Positions 18,148 to 28,100 of a DNA stretch of 48,621 nt are shown here, piece after piece; the first letter of the stretch is position 1; each line of letters starts with the position of its first letter. Position numbers and translations under genes: made by a program. The notes under the pieces are model-generated. The model saw only the letters and a list, made by a program, of their open reading frames with translations, was not told the DNA's origin and searched no databases. Origin of the DNA: Dokdonella sp. (GTDB taxonomy: Bacteria; Pseudomonadota; Gammaproteobacteria; Xanthomonadales; Rhodanobacteraceae); assembly GCA_016712865.1 (NCBI GenBank), contig JADJQH010000004.1, forward strand, positions 1 to 48,621, given 5' to 3'.

Positions 18148-19161
18148 ATGTCGGACACGACGCTTCGCCATCTCGCCATGTTGCAGTTGATTCCCGCCCA
18201 CCCCGGCAAGATCACCGCCCGCGATATCCACCGGCGCCTGTCGGATGAGGGCTACGCGGTGGACGTGCGCAGTGTCGAGCGCGACTTGCACAAGCTTTCG
18301 CAGAAACTTGCCCTGGTGCAGGACGACGGCCATCCCAGTGGCTGGAGTTGGAGCAATGCGACCCGCACCCAGTTGGGACCGGGCATGCCTGCGGACACCG
18401 CATTGACGTACGAGTTGTTGTCTCGGTTTGCTGCGAACGTGATGCCGCGCGCGCTGCAACGCCGGCTGGAACCCGAGTTCAAGCGCGCCCGCCAGGACTT
18501 GTCCCGTTATCTGGATGCGGGCTACGCGCGCTGGTCCAAGCGCATCGCGTCGGTGCCGCAATCCCACGCGCTGCTGCCCCCGGATATTGCTCCGGGCGTC
18601 ATCGATGTCGTCTACGACTGCTTGCTGGTGGGAAAGCAGTTCCGCGTTGACTACCGCTCGCCTTACCGCGAAGAGCCCAGCACCTTCGAGGTGAATCCCT
18701 TGGGTTTGGTGCAGACCGGCAGCGTGCTTTACCTGATCGTGCGCATCGAGGGTTTTGCAGACGCGCGTCACCTGGCCCTGCACCGCATGAGCAAGGCCGT
18801 AGCCCTGGACACTCCCGCCACGGCACCCAAGGGTTTCGACTTTGATCGGCATGTGCGCGAGGAAAAGCAGTTCGAGTATCCCAGCGGCGACACGATCAAG
18901 CTGGAACTGGTGATGGATCTGTGGCTGGCGCGCAATCTCGCCGAATGTCGCCTGTCAAACGATCAAACGTTCACTCCCTTGCCCGATGAGGAACGCGCCC
19001 GCATCACCGCCACCGTGGCCAACACGGAATTGCTGTTCCGCTGGCTGCGCAGCCTCGGCCCGGATGTGGAAATCGTCAAACCTGTGGCCTTGCGTCGTCG
19101 CATGCAACGGGAAGTCGCGGATCTGGCGAGCCGCTATCGGCGGCGTGGCAAGGGCAAGTAG
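18148..19161 (+). CDS. WYL-domain transcriptional regulator
   Basis: This 337-residue protein begins with a winged helix-turn-helix (TLRHLAMLQLIPAHPGKITA, then RRLSDEGYAVDVRSVERDL) followed by the WYL domain around 145-225 (FRVDYRSPYREEPSTFEVNP, LVQTGSVLYLIVRIEG, LALHRMSKAVAL) and a C-terminal WCX-like extension. WYL proteins sense ligands, often nucleic acids, and control phage-defence and DNA-repair loci (BrxR, DriD and CRISPR-associated regulators). ATG 18148 is used because the HTH begins there and a GGA-rich site lies upstream. The in-frame codon at 18037 gives an unlikely extension. It faces away from the AAA+ gene across 209 bp, the usual layout for a regulator of the neighbouring operon. 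Confidence 0.85.
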   Translation: MSDTTLRHLAMLQLIPAHPGKITARDIHRRLSDEGYAVDVRSVERDLHKLSQKLALVQDDGHPSGWSWSNATRTQLGPGMPADTALTYELLSRFAANVMPRALQRRLEPEFKRARQDLSRYLDAGYARWSKRIASVPQSHALLPPDIAPGVIDVVYDCLLVGKQFRVDYRSPYREEPSTFEVNPLGLVQTGSVLYLIVRIEGFADARHLALHRMSKAVALDTPATAPKGFDFDRHVREEKQFEYPSGDTIKLELVMDLWLARNLAECRLSNDQTFTPLPDEERARITATVANTELLFRWLRSLGPDVEIVKPVALRRRMQREVADLASRYRRRGKGK

Positions 19162-19234
19162 GCCAGCGCCTTCGACCGTTTCCCACAGAGCAACAGAGGT
19201 TGAAGCGTTGCCGGTTGGCGGCTTTCGTTGCGCC

Positions 19235-19468
19235 ATGAACGCCACGCTTGAGCAGATTGCCCAGGAAGCGCTGCGCCTCGCTCCGGCACAGCGGGCGGAG
19301 CTCGCGGATTTTCTGGCGGGAAGCCTGGACATTACGCCACCTGACGAGGTTCAACGGCTCTGGCTTGAAGAGGCTGCCCGACGCCTTGCAGAGGTTCGCT
19401 CCGGCCAGGTTGAAACCATACCCGTCGAGGATGTTCTGGCCGAGGCACGCCGCTTGGTCGGGCGCTGA
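19235..19468 (+). CDS. Putative addiction-module antitoxin
   Basis: This 77-residue protein matches the small antitoxin family annotated as addiction module component (MNATLEQIAQEALRLAPAQR, LADFLAGSL, then an acidic-helical second half ending VEDVLAEARRLVGR). Such proteins pair with RelE/ParE-type toxins encoded immediately downstream. Here the stop codon overlaps the next ATG (TGATG), the expected translational coupling, but the toxin is only a remnant. The antitoxin may now be an orphan. It sits 73 bp after the WYL gene on the same strand, although the reading frame suggests a separate unit. Confidence 0.8.
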   Translation: MNATLEQIAQEALRLAPAQRAELADFLAGSLDITPPDEVQRLWLEEAARRLAEVRSGQVETIPVEDVLAEARRLVGR

Positions 19469-19512
19469 TGCGTTGTGCGCTTCACCCCGAGGCTCGGATC
19501 GAGTACCTCTAA
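19468..19512 (+). pseudogene. 5' remnant of a RelE/ParE-type toxin
   Basis: The overlapping ATG starts a 14-residue frame reading MRCALHPEARIEYL then TAA. The pattern HPEA-x-x-E-Y/F-L is how RelE/ParE toxins usually begin before a tyrosine-rich helix. Nothing recognisable of the toxin core follows. A 354-bp element is inserted after the stop. Removing it still leaves the TAA, so the truncation came before or independently of it. Confidence 0.6.
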
Positions 19513-19866
19513 CCTGCATTATTCACGAGCCGGCGTGGATGTTCGTGGAAGAAATCTCCCCACCCACATTCCAAAGCCTGGTGGATGCGCTGCGCTTATC
19601 CACCCTACAACGCGGAAGGGGCTTTCGTAGGGTGGATAAGCGCAGCGCATCCACCAGGCTTCTGCCACTATTCATCCCGAAAAGGGGACTTCCTTCGGTC
19701 GTGAGCGGGTGTGGATGTTCGCGGCAGACATTTCTCTCCAAACGCTTGCCTTTTCGGGGTTGCTCGGGACACTGAGACGAACACGCTGTTGAATTGGTTG
19801 CTCGTCGTAAAACGTTGTCATGCCAAGACTTCGGGCGTTCTCCAGTGACGTTCGTGAATAATGCAA
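19513..19866. mobile_element. 354-bp non-autonomous element with 5-bp target duplication
   Basis: TGCATTATTCACGA (19515-19528) and its exact complement (19852-19865) form the ends. The 5-bp direct repeat TCTAA lies just outside (19508-19512 and 19867-19871). The element encodes nothing. Inside, 19577-19657 is a pair of inverted GGATGCGCTGCGCTTATCCACC units. The ends and duplication length recall IS1380-type elements, but that affiliation is a guess. The interior may be a deletion derivative. Confidence 0.7.
19577..19657. repeat. Inverted pair of GGATGCGCTGCGCTTATCC-type palindromic repeats
   Basis: GGTGGATGCGCTGCGCTTAT at the left is answered by its complement at about 19630-19657 across a short spacer. 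The unit is shared with the 186-bp tandem repeat at 4096-4626. Confidence 0.8.
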
Positions 19867-20238
19867 TCTAAGGCAATAATGAACAAGTCCCGCTCGTGCT
19901 GTGTGGGTTGAAGGATGAGTATGCAATGTCCAGATTCCGCTCATGGTTCGACAGGCCTGTCCTGAGCAAAGTCGAAGGGCTCACCACGAACGGAATCCGT
20001 TTTTTCAGCCTCGTCCTAAGCAATAGCCCACTACGAAGATCGCCAGCCCGGCCTCGGGGCGCGCTTCTCGATTGAAATCGAACGCACGATCCAGCGGATT
20101 GTGGAAACGCCAAAGCGGTGGCGCATGGTTTAAGGAACGACCGGGCCTGATCACGTACAATGCGCGCCCTGTTTCGCCCGGCTGCGCGGGAACGCCCGTT
20201 GTCGAGGCGGAAGCATTGCCTTCCCGGATCCCCGAATC
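19867..20238. other. Gene-free stretch upstream of the ABC-F gene
   Basis: 19941-19992 contains a unit of the TTCGAC...CTCACCACGAACGG repeat, which recurs at 33737-33976 and 38328-38365. A TACAAT hexamer at 20156-20161 could be a -10 element for the ABC-F gene, but no convincing -35 partner was seen. The minus strand is open from 20005 into the antisense of the ABC-F gene; this was not accepted as a gene. Confidence 0.4.
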
Positions 20239-21852
<1,614 letters not shown>

Positions 21853-21910
21853 ACGTCGGTTACCTGGGATGGTTGATCGCCCCCGGCAAACGCTACGCGC
21901 GTTCGCTGCC

Positions 21911-22007
21911 TGTAGGAGCCCCCAAGAGGGGGTAAACGTCTTCAGGCGCGATTCAATAGGATCGCGTCAATTCGACATGACGCATCGACCCTGAAGGGTC
22001 TCCTACA
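21911..22007. repeat. TGTAGGAG-bounded repeat, family D copy 1
   Basis: TGTAGGAG at 21911-21918 and its complement at 22000-22007 bound the segment. An internal CCCCCAAGAGGGGG hairpin follows the ABC-F gene. The part GATCGCGTCAATTCGACATG...CGACCCTGAAGGG is repeated at 22226-22312. Confidence 0.7.
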
Positions 22008-22060
22008 AGGGCTTTGCAAGCCCAGGCAAGAATTGATTCCTCTACTGTGGGCGCCCCTTG

Positions 22061-22224
22061 AGGGAAACTCTGATTTTGTTCGTCATTCCGGCGAGGCGCT
22101 TTACAACAGCCGAATGGCTGGTCAAGCCGGAACCCATCTTGATCTTGTTCCAATGGAATCAAGGTCAAAATGGACCCCGGCGTATGCCGGGGTGACGAAA
22201 ATTGTGGTTGATCAGAGTTTCCTT
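22061..22224. repeat. 164-bp miniature element, family A copy 1
   Basis: The left end AGGGAAACTCTGAT and right end ATCAGAGTTTCCTT are inverted. The interior (GAGGCGCTTTACAACAGCCG...) is nearly the same as 23989-24152, also 164 bp. The termini resemble those of the 113-bp family C. Confidence 0.85.
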
Positions 22225-22225
22225 A

Positions 22226-22312
22226 GGGGCGATTCCATTCAATACGATCGCGTTGATTCGTCATGACGCATCGACCCTGAAGGGCATTGCCCCCTCGTCG
22301 GGGTCTCCTGCA
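22226..22312. repeat. Repeat family D copy 2
   Basis: Shares CGATTC...GATCGCGTTGATTCGTCATG and the following CATCGACCCTGAAGGG with 21948-21998. The family A element at 22061-22224 sits between the two D copies. Confidence 0.65.
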
Positions 22313-22387
22313 TGAGCACCGCATGTCCGGCAATTCAATTTGCCCTCGCCGGCGTATGCTGCGCATTCCCCGTCCTGAGGATTGTGC

Positions 22388-23020
22388 ATGCTCACGCTCT
22401 ACTACTCTCCCGGCACCGCCAGCATGGTCGTGCATCTGGCCTTGCTTGAACTCGACGTGCCGCATGAGCTGCGTCTGATCGACATCGATGCCAAGGCGCA
22501 GAAAAGCCCCGACTACCTGCGTCTGAATCCCAATGGCGTGGTGCCCACCTTGATTATCGATGGCGCGCCGGTTTACGAGTGCGCGGCATTGCTCTTGCTG
22601 CTGGGTGAGCGGCATGCCGACAAGCGCATGGCCCCGCAGCCCGGTGAAGCGAAGCGCAACACCTATCTGCAATGGGTGCTGCACTTGGCCAACACCCTGC
22701 AACCGGCGTTTCGCCAGTGGTTCTATCCGGCCGACTTTGGTCCAGCCGATCAGGGCGATGCCATGCGCGCTTTTGCACAAACGCGCATCGAAGCCACCTG
22801 GGATCGCCTCGACTCACACCTGGCCGCGCAGGGGCCGTACATGCTGGGCGAGAACTTCAGCCTGCTCGATCTCTACGCCACCATGCTGATGCGCTGGTCA
22901 CGCAACATGCCGAAGCCGGCGGATCGTTGGCCGGCGTTGGCCGCACTCGCCACGCGCATCAAGGCGCGCCCGTCCTGGAAACGGCTGTACGAGATCGAGG
23001 GCTTGAGCGAATGGGCGTGA
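22388..23020 (+). CDS. Glutathione S-transferase family protein
   Basis: This 210-residue protein has the GST layout. The thioredoxin-like N-terminal domain (1-80) opens LTLYYSPGTASMVVHLAL, with a likely catalytic Ser after YSPGTA, and carries the cis-Pro segment NGVVPTLIIDG and the glutathione-binding Glu in YECAALLLLL. The helical C-terminal domain includes the N-capping pattern FSLLDLYATML and ends near the tryptophan-rich KARPSWKRLYEIEGL. It should be cytoplasmic and conjugate glutathione to electrophiles or act as a thiol reductase. The substrate cannot be told. ATG 22388 follows GAGGAT at about seven bases and was preferred to the in-frame codon at 22382. Confidence 0.9.
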   Translation: MLTLYYSPGTASMVVHLALLELDVPHELRLIDIDAKAQKSPDYLRLNPNGVVPTLIIDGAPVYECAALLLLLGERHADKRMAPQPGEAKRNTYLQWVLHLANTLQPAFRQWFYPADFGPADQGDAMRAFAQTRIEATWDRLDSHLAAQGPYMLGENFSLLDLYATMLMRWSRNMPKPADRWPALAALATRIKARPSWKRLYEIEGLSEWA

Positions 23021-23053
23021 ACTTTTGGTGCCGCGCTGAAAGCGTTTCTTTTA

Positions 23054-23143
23054 TCGTCATTCCGGCGCACGCCGGAATCCATCAGGCCTTTGAATGCATG
23101 CGGTTGAGATCAAGATGGATCCCGGCGTTCGCCGGGAAGACGA
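23054..23143. repeat. CGTCATTCCGGCG-type dispersed repeat
   Basis: TCGTCATTCCGGCGCACGCC followed after a spacer by GGATCCCGGCGTTCGCCGGG. Each part is a small hairpin. A related copy lies at 29074-29152, where it is translated as part of a protein. Confidence 0.65.
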
Positions 23144-23185
23144 TTTGATCAGCCTTGCATTTGACGTTGTCCAAGGGAAGCAAAA

Positions 23186-23731
23186 ATGTCACCCATGCCT
23201 GATCGAGTACTCGACTTCTGGTTCACTGAAATCGACCCACGCCAATGGTGGCAGGTGGATCCCGCGTTCGACACATTGATTGGTTCGCGCTTCGGTGCAC
23301 TCCTGGATCAAGCCATTGCCGGCGAACTGCACGCATGGCGCAGCGATCCACGCGGTCGCCTCGCCGAGATCATCGTGCTCGACCAGTTTTCGCGGAACAT
23401 CCATCGTGGTACGCCACGGGCCTTTGCCCAGGATGCGCAAGCACTCACCTTGTCACAGGTCGCCGTCCAAGCAGGTGCGCTGGATCAACTCCCTGAAGTT
23501 GAGCGCGGCTTCCTGCTGATGCCCTTCATGCACAGCGAGTCCCGCGACATCCACGCGCAAGCCGAGACGCTGTTCAAGACGCATGCCTCGGCCAACACCA
23601 TCGAGTTCGAGCGCAAGCACAAGGCCATCGTCGATCGCTTTGGCCGCTACCCGCATCGAAACGCGATCCTGGGTCGCAACTCGACCGACGAGGAAATCGA
23701 ATTCCTCAAGCGGCCAGGTTCGGGGTTCTGA
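23186..23731 (+). CDS. DUF924 family protein
   Basis: This 181-residue protein matches the DUF924 family: VLDFWFTEIDPRQWWQ at the start, the conserved LAEIIVLDQFSRNIHRGTPR (about 59-78), FLLMPFMHSES (about 110-120), and the end RFGRYPHRNAILGRNSTDEE. The fold is all-helical and TPR-like in solved members. The biochemical role is unknown. No signal peptide is present, so it is cytoplasmic. ATG 23186 has GGGAAG six to seven bases upstream. It lies 165 bp after the GST gene on the same strand, with a repeat between them. Confidence 0.92.
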   Translation: MSPMPDRVLDFWFTEIDPRQWWQVDPAFDTLIGSRFGALLDQAIAGELHAWRSDPRGRLAEIIVLDQFSRNIHRGTPRAFAQDAQALTLSQVAVQAGALDQLPEVERGFLLMPFMHSESRDIHAQAETLFKTHASANTIEFERKHKAIVDRFGRYPHRNAILGRNSTDEEIEFLKRPGSGF

Positions 23732-23824
23732 TAGAACTGCTCAGCACGTTGCGCGCAAAGCGCAGGGCCTGTTGTCCTCGCGTCCGGCTCGCGCTGGACG
23801 GCAATCTCCTTTTGCGTTGTGCAC

Positions 23825-23988
23825 GGCATGAACTTGCCGGCGAACCATCCGGCTGCAACGGCGCTGTCATCGATTGATCGGATCAATCGTCAGGTTTGCA
23901 GAGAGCCCGCCATGCGCGCCCTCCGATTGATCCAATGAGTCGCGTCAGCGCCGTTTCGCTTCGAGTTCATTCTGCCGCCCAGGCTCCC
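23825..23988. repeat. 164-bp element, family B copy 2 (left end decayed)
   Basis: The interior (CCATCCGGCTGCAACG, ATCGATTGATCGGATCAATC) and the right end TTCTGCCGCCCAGGCTCC match the copies at 3096 and 43611. The left terminal repeat is degraded. It abuts the family A element that follows. Confidence 0.75.
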
Positions 23989-24152
23989 AGGGAAATTCTC
24001 ATTCTGTTCGCCATTCCAGCGAGGCGCTTTACAACAGCCGAATGGCTGGTCAAGCCGGAACCGATCTTGATCTTGCTCCAATGCAATCAAGTTCAAAATG
24101 GACACCGGCGTATGCCGGGGTGACGAAAATTGTGGTTGATCAGAGTTTCCCT
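23989..24152. repeat. 164-bp miniature element, family A copy 2
   Basis: Near-identical interior to 22061-22224. The right end reads GATCAGAGTTTCCCT. It begins exactly where the family B copy ends. Confidence 0.85.
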
Positions 24153-24231
24153 GGGGTTCGGAATTCGCTGGCTGTTCGCTTTTGCCCCGTGTCGGTATTT
24201 GATGGAGTTCCCACCCACACAGGAGATCACC

Positions 24232-24717
24232 ATGCGCCTCACGTTGCGGCCTTTGCTCGCGATCTCGCTTTTGCTGCCGTTTGCAGCTTGTCCAGCCTTG
24301 GCTGCAAGCATCGGCAGCTTTGCGCTGAACGGAAAGAACGTCCAACTGACTTGCGCCACGCTTGTCCCCATGCCGGGCACCGATGGAGTAATGCGCATGG
24401 TGCTGGTTCTCAGCGAGAAGTCGCCAAAACCCGGGGTCGAGGCCAATACCGCCAGCACGCAAGGTGAACTCGGCGCCTCGCTGAGCGCAGTCCTGCTCAA
24501 GTTCGAAGGCGAGAACTGGGAAAATTCGACTGGATTTTCCTACACGCATCCGGACTTGAAAAAACCCAGCGGCTACTGCGATGCCTCGGCCTGCAAGCTT
24601 GAGCGAATCGAGGTAAACGGGGGCGAATTCAGCGCCCATCTCGTCGCCGAGCCCGTCGCGGGCTCCAGTGGCAATGCCCTTGCCTTCGACATGAACCTGC
24701 GCGTCAAGATGCCTTGA
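24232..24717 (+). CDS. Small secreted protein of unknown function
   Basis: This 161-residue protein starts MRLTLRPLLAISLLLPFAAC, a clear signal peptide, with PALAAS giving a likely cleavage site, so it is exported to the periplasm or beyond. The mature part has SIGSFALNGKNVQLTCATLV, then MRMVLVLSEKSP, and a Cys pair in GYCDASACKLERIEV. It looks like a small beta-rich domain. No family is recognised. ATG 24232 follows ACAGGAGATCACC, a good ribosome site. It is an isolated gene between repeat elements. Confidence 0.75.
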   Translation: MRLTLRPLLAISLLLPFAACPALAASIGSFALNGKNVQLTCATLVPMPGTDGVMRMVLVLSEKSPKPGVEANTASTQGELGASLSAVLLKFEGENWENSTGFSYTHPDLKKPSGYCDASACKLERIEVNGGEFSAHLVAEPVAGSSGNALAFDMNLRVKMP

Positions 24718-24801
24718 TTCGCGAGTAGTCGCAGAATGACAGGCTGCTGAAATAATGGTTTCAGCAGCCTGATAGAGCGGCACAGGAACGCATCGCTCGC
24801 C

Positions 24802-24915
24802 AGGGAAGATTTGAACAAGTATTGTCGCGAGCAAGCTCGCTCCCACCAGTGCTCGATCTTGTGGGAGCGAGCTTGCTCGCGACGAATAAGTTCCGTACTT
24901 GTTCAGAGTTTCCCC
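24802..24915. repeat. REP-like hairpin element, family C copy 1
   Basis: GTCGCGAGCAAGCTCGCTCC and its complement flank a short spacer, forming a long hairpin of the Pseudomonas REP type. The outer ends read AGGGAAG...TTGAACAAGT and ACTTGTTCAGAGTTTCCCC. Other copies are at 33555-33667 and 46817-46929. It lies 84 bp after a stop codon. Confidence 0.85.
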
Positions 24916-25183
24916 AGGCAATCACGCAAGTGATTGATGAACGGTGCAGGTAGTCCGGCTTTGCCGGGCTCGTGCACGCCACAAGGTCCCCCGCAGTCCC
25001 CCGAGCCTCCCATCGATCACGCAGCCAGCGGCAATCGGGCGTGTGCTTGGCCGAGCCCATGATCCTTTGTGCCCCGATCCTGCGCGTAGAGGCAGGGAGG
25101 GAGCTTGCGTCGCGTTTTCCGGGGCCTTTCCGGGCAGCGCGAGGTGACGCCCCTATACCAACGATTGAAGCCAGGGGCCGTTC
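24916..25183. other. Gene-free stretch upstream of the large secreted protein
   Basis: I see no coding region, repeat family or clear promoter here, only the probable leader of the gene starting at 25184. Confidence 0.4.
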
Positions 25184-28100
25184 ATGAGATTCCACCACTT
25201 CCAGGGTTGCCACGCCTGCGCGATCACGCTCGCGCTGGGTTTGCTTCTGCAAGCCTCGACACTTCACGCCATCGAGCCCATCGATTGCGAGACCACGCCA
25301 TTCGGCAACACCAACCTGATGCTGGGTGATGCCGAGTTCATGAGCCTGCTCAGTAGCGGCGATGGTTCATTCCGTCCGTTCGGTGAGTATCGACTGCCGT
25401 TCGAGGATGAAAGCGACCCGCTCAACGCGGTGTACAGCAGTGATCTGGTTCCGGCCGGTTTGCCTGCGGGGAGCTATTTCCTCGATGCCATCAACGTCGA
25501 TCTGGATGGCGATGGCCGCGACGAAATCGCGGTGGCCTACGGCGCGCCGCCTGCGTTGGGCAACATCGTCATCGGTATCTTTGATCGCACGCCGGGCTTC
25601 CAGCCTTCGGCGCGCCTGATCGACCACTGGAGCCTTGATCTCAATGCAGAAGGAACCGGCATGGCCACGCTGTCGGTGGAGCTGGCCGCTGGCGACTTCA
25701 GCGGCACCTCCACGCGCGAGCAGCAACTCGCGCTGAAGTGGCGCAGCCTGCAGGGCCCCGATGACGGCAAGGGCAACGTGATCGTGCTGACCGGCACCGA
25801 CAGCGGCACCCTGGCACAAACCGACAACAGTTGGGCCGGCCGCTGGAAAAGCAGCGGAACCCACGGCGAATCCAGCCTGACCCATGCCGATGTGCTGCTG
25901 GATGGCCGCGAGCAGATCATCCTCGTGGCCGCAACCGCTACCCACCTGTACACCCACCTGCTCGAATTCAATGCCCCGGGCGAGCATGTCAACTCGGGAC
26001 TGCCGATCGCCGCGGGTGACACCGCCATCGGCAGCGCGGTGTTTGCCAGCACCATCGGCACGTTTGCCGATGATGCGTTTGTTTCACCCAGCGGCGGCTT
26101 TCCCGATCCGTGCCAAGGTCAGTGCACGGAAACGGTCTTCGTCAACGGCGCGCCGCAGCGTGTTCTCGCCAATGCCGGGGATCTGGTGGACGGTGCGGCA
26201 GCCGAATTGCTGGTGCATGTCGGCTTCAGTGGCCAACTCGAAGTTCGGAATTCCCAGGGCAACCTCGTCGACGGCGGTGTCGGCAGCTACATCGGCCAGC
26301 GCCTGTTGCACTTCGCCCCGGTGCGCGACGAGCCGGGTGCCGACGTGAGTGCGGTCAGCATCGCCGACAGCGGCCCGGGGCGCGACTTTGATTTCAGCCA
26401 GGTGCTGGGCCCACGCCTGCCGTCAGGATTACCGCAGAGCGAAATGACCGCGACGGGCTTCGACGCCGCGACCGGCCGCATCTTCGATGCCAAGCAGCAC
26501 CAGCTTGCACTGGCGCGCGTGGTCGATGATTCAAATGATGCCCAGCTCCAGGTGGATCTGTACGCAGCCAAGGTGCGCCTTGAGGCCGGCTTCACCTTCG
26601 ACACCGTGGAAGCCAACGGACCCTTCCCCGCCAGGTTCACCAGCACAGCCACCGGGGATATCGCCGCGCGGCATTGGAATTTCGGCGATGGCGCATCGTC
26701 CGTGGCCGAAAATCCTTCGCACAACTACAACGCCACCGGCAACTACGCGGTCACCCTCACGGTGACCGACAGCAACGGCAAGCAAAGCAGCTACAGCACG
26801 ATGGTGCAAATCAACGGCCTGGCCAGCAGCGGTGGGCAGCCGGCGCGCTACAGCTACACCATGGACACCACGCCGCGTTACTCGGCAGCCACCGAAACGC
26901 TGTTCGACTCGCCTGTGCCGGGCACCCTCATCATCACTCGCAACAATTTCAACAATTCCTCCCTGCCGCGCATTGCCATTGGCGACATGGACCGCGATGG
27001 TCTTTCGGAGATCATGACCAGCGCGCAAACGGTGGTCAGCGAGGAGACCAACAACAACTTCAACACACAAAAGTACCGCGCCACCATCTGGCGTTCGCTG
27101 TGGCAACTGGACTTTGGCCAGGTTCCCGCCGTGTTCTCGCCCCGCCATGCGCAGCAGGTCACCGCATCAACCGCGTTTCCCGCTTTGCCGCCTGGCTTGC
27201 CTTACGCGACTTCCTCGCTGCTGGCCAGCGACTTCGATGGCGACTCCGTGTTCGCCACCCTCGCCGCGCAGTGCGGCGCGGTGTACGAGCCGCAGTTGCG
27301 CAATCTGGTATGGATGCCGCCGTTCTTCTCGGCTCTGCAATCCGAATCGCTGGGCAATGGCTACATGTCGGCCTCGTTCGGCAACCAGCAGTCCTCGGGT
27401 TCGGGCATCGAGAACCGTTCCGGCAGTTTCACCGGGCACAGTGTGTCGGCCTATGTCGGTGTTTCCGCCGGTACCACCGACAAGGAGCCGGTCAACTTCC
27501 GTGCGACGCTGACCGCCACCGCCGGCAAGGATTGGCAAAAGGCCCACGGCGAAATCCACGGCGAGGAGACCGAACAGAGCTACAGCGAAGGCCAGTCCGC
27601 GACGCAGGGCGATGCACTGGTGGTCAGCGAAGGCAACTCGGCCTTCTGCTACAGCTATGACGTGGTTCAATCCAGCGGGCCGGTGCCCAACAGCGCCATG
27701 CGCATGTGCGAAATCGGCTTCCAGGAACGCAACGCGCAAACCGCCCAGACCTGGAACACGCAAGCCGTGTACGGACAGACCATGCCCAACTGGACTCCCT
27801 TGCAACGCGACTGGGCCAGCCTTGCCTTGTTCGCTCCACCAACGAGCACCCTGCCGTTCCAGAGCGGCCGCGAAATCGACAAAGCCACCGACGGCCTGTT
27901 CACAACCGCCGCCACCAGTGTCAGCACCAGTCATCCGTATCTGGACATTGATCTCGGCACGGTTCAGCCCATCGAAGCGATCCGCATCTTCCCGGCAGCC
28001 AACGTGGATGCCAACGGAATGCTGGTCACGCCGATCACCTTCACCCTGGCCGCGCTCGATCTGCAAGGTTTCCATGTGTACCTGTCGGCCACCCCGTTCA

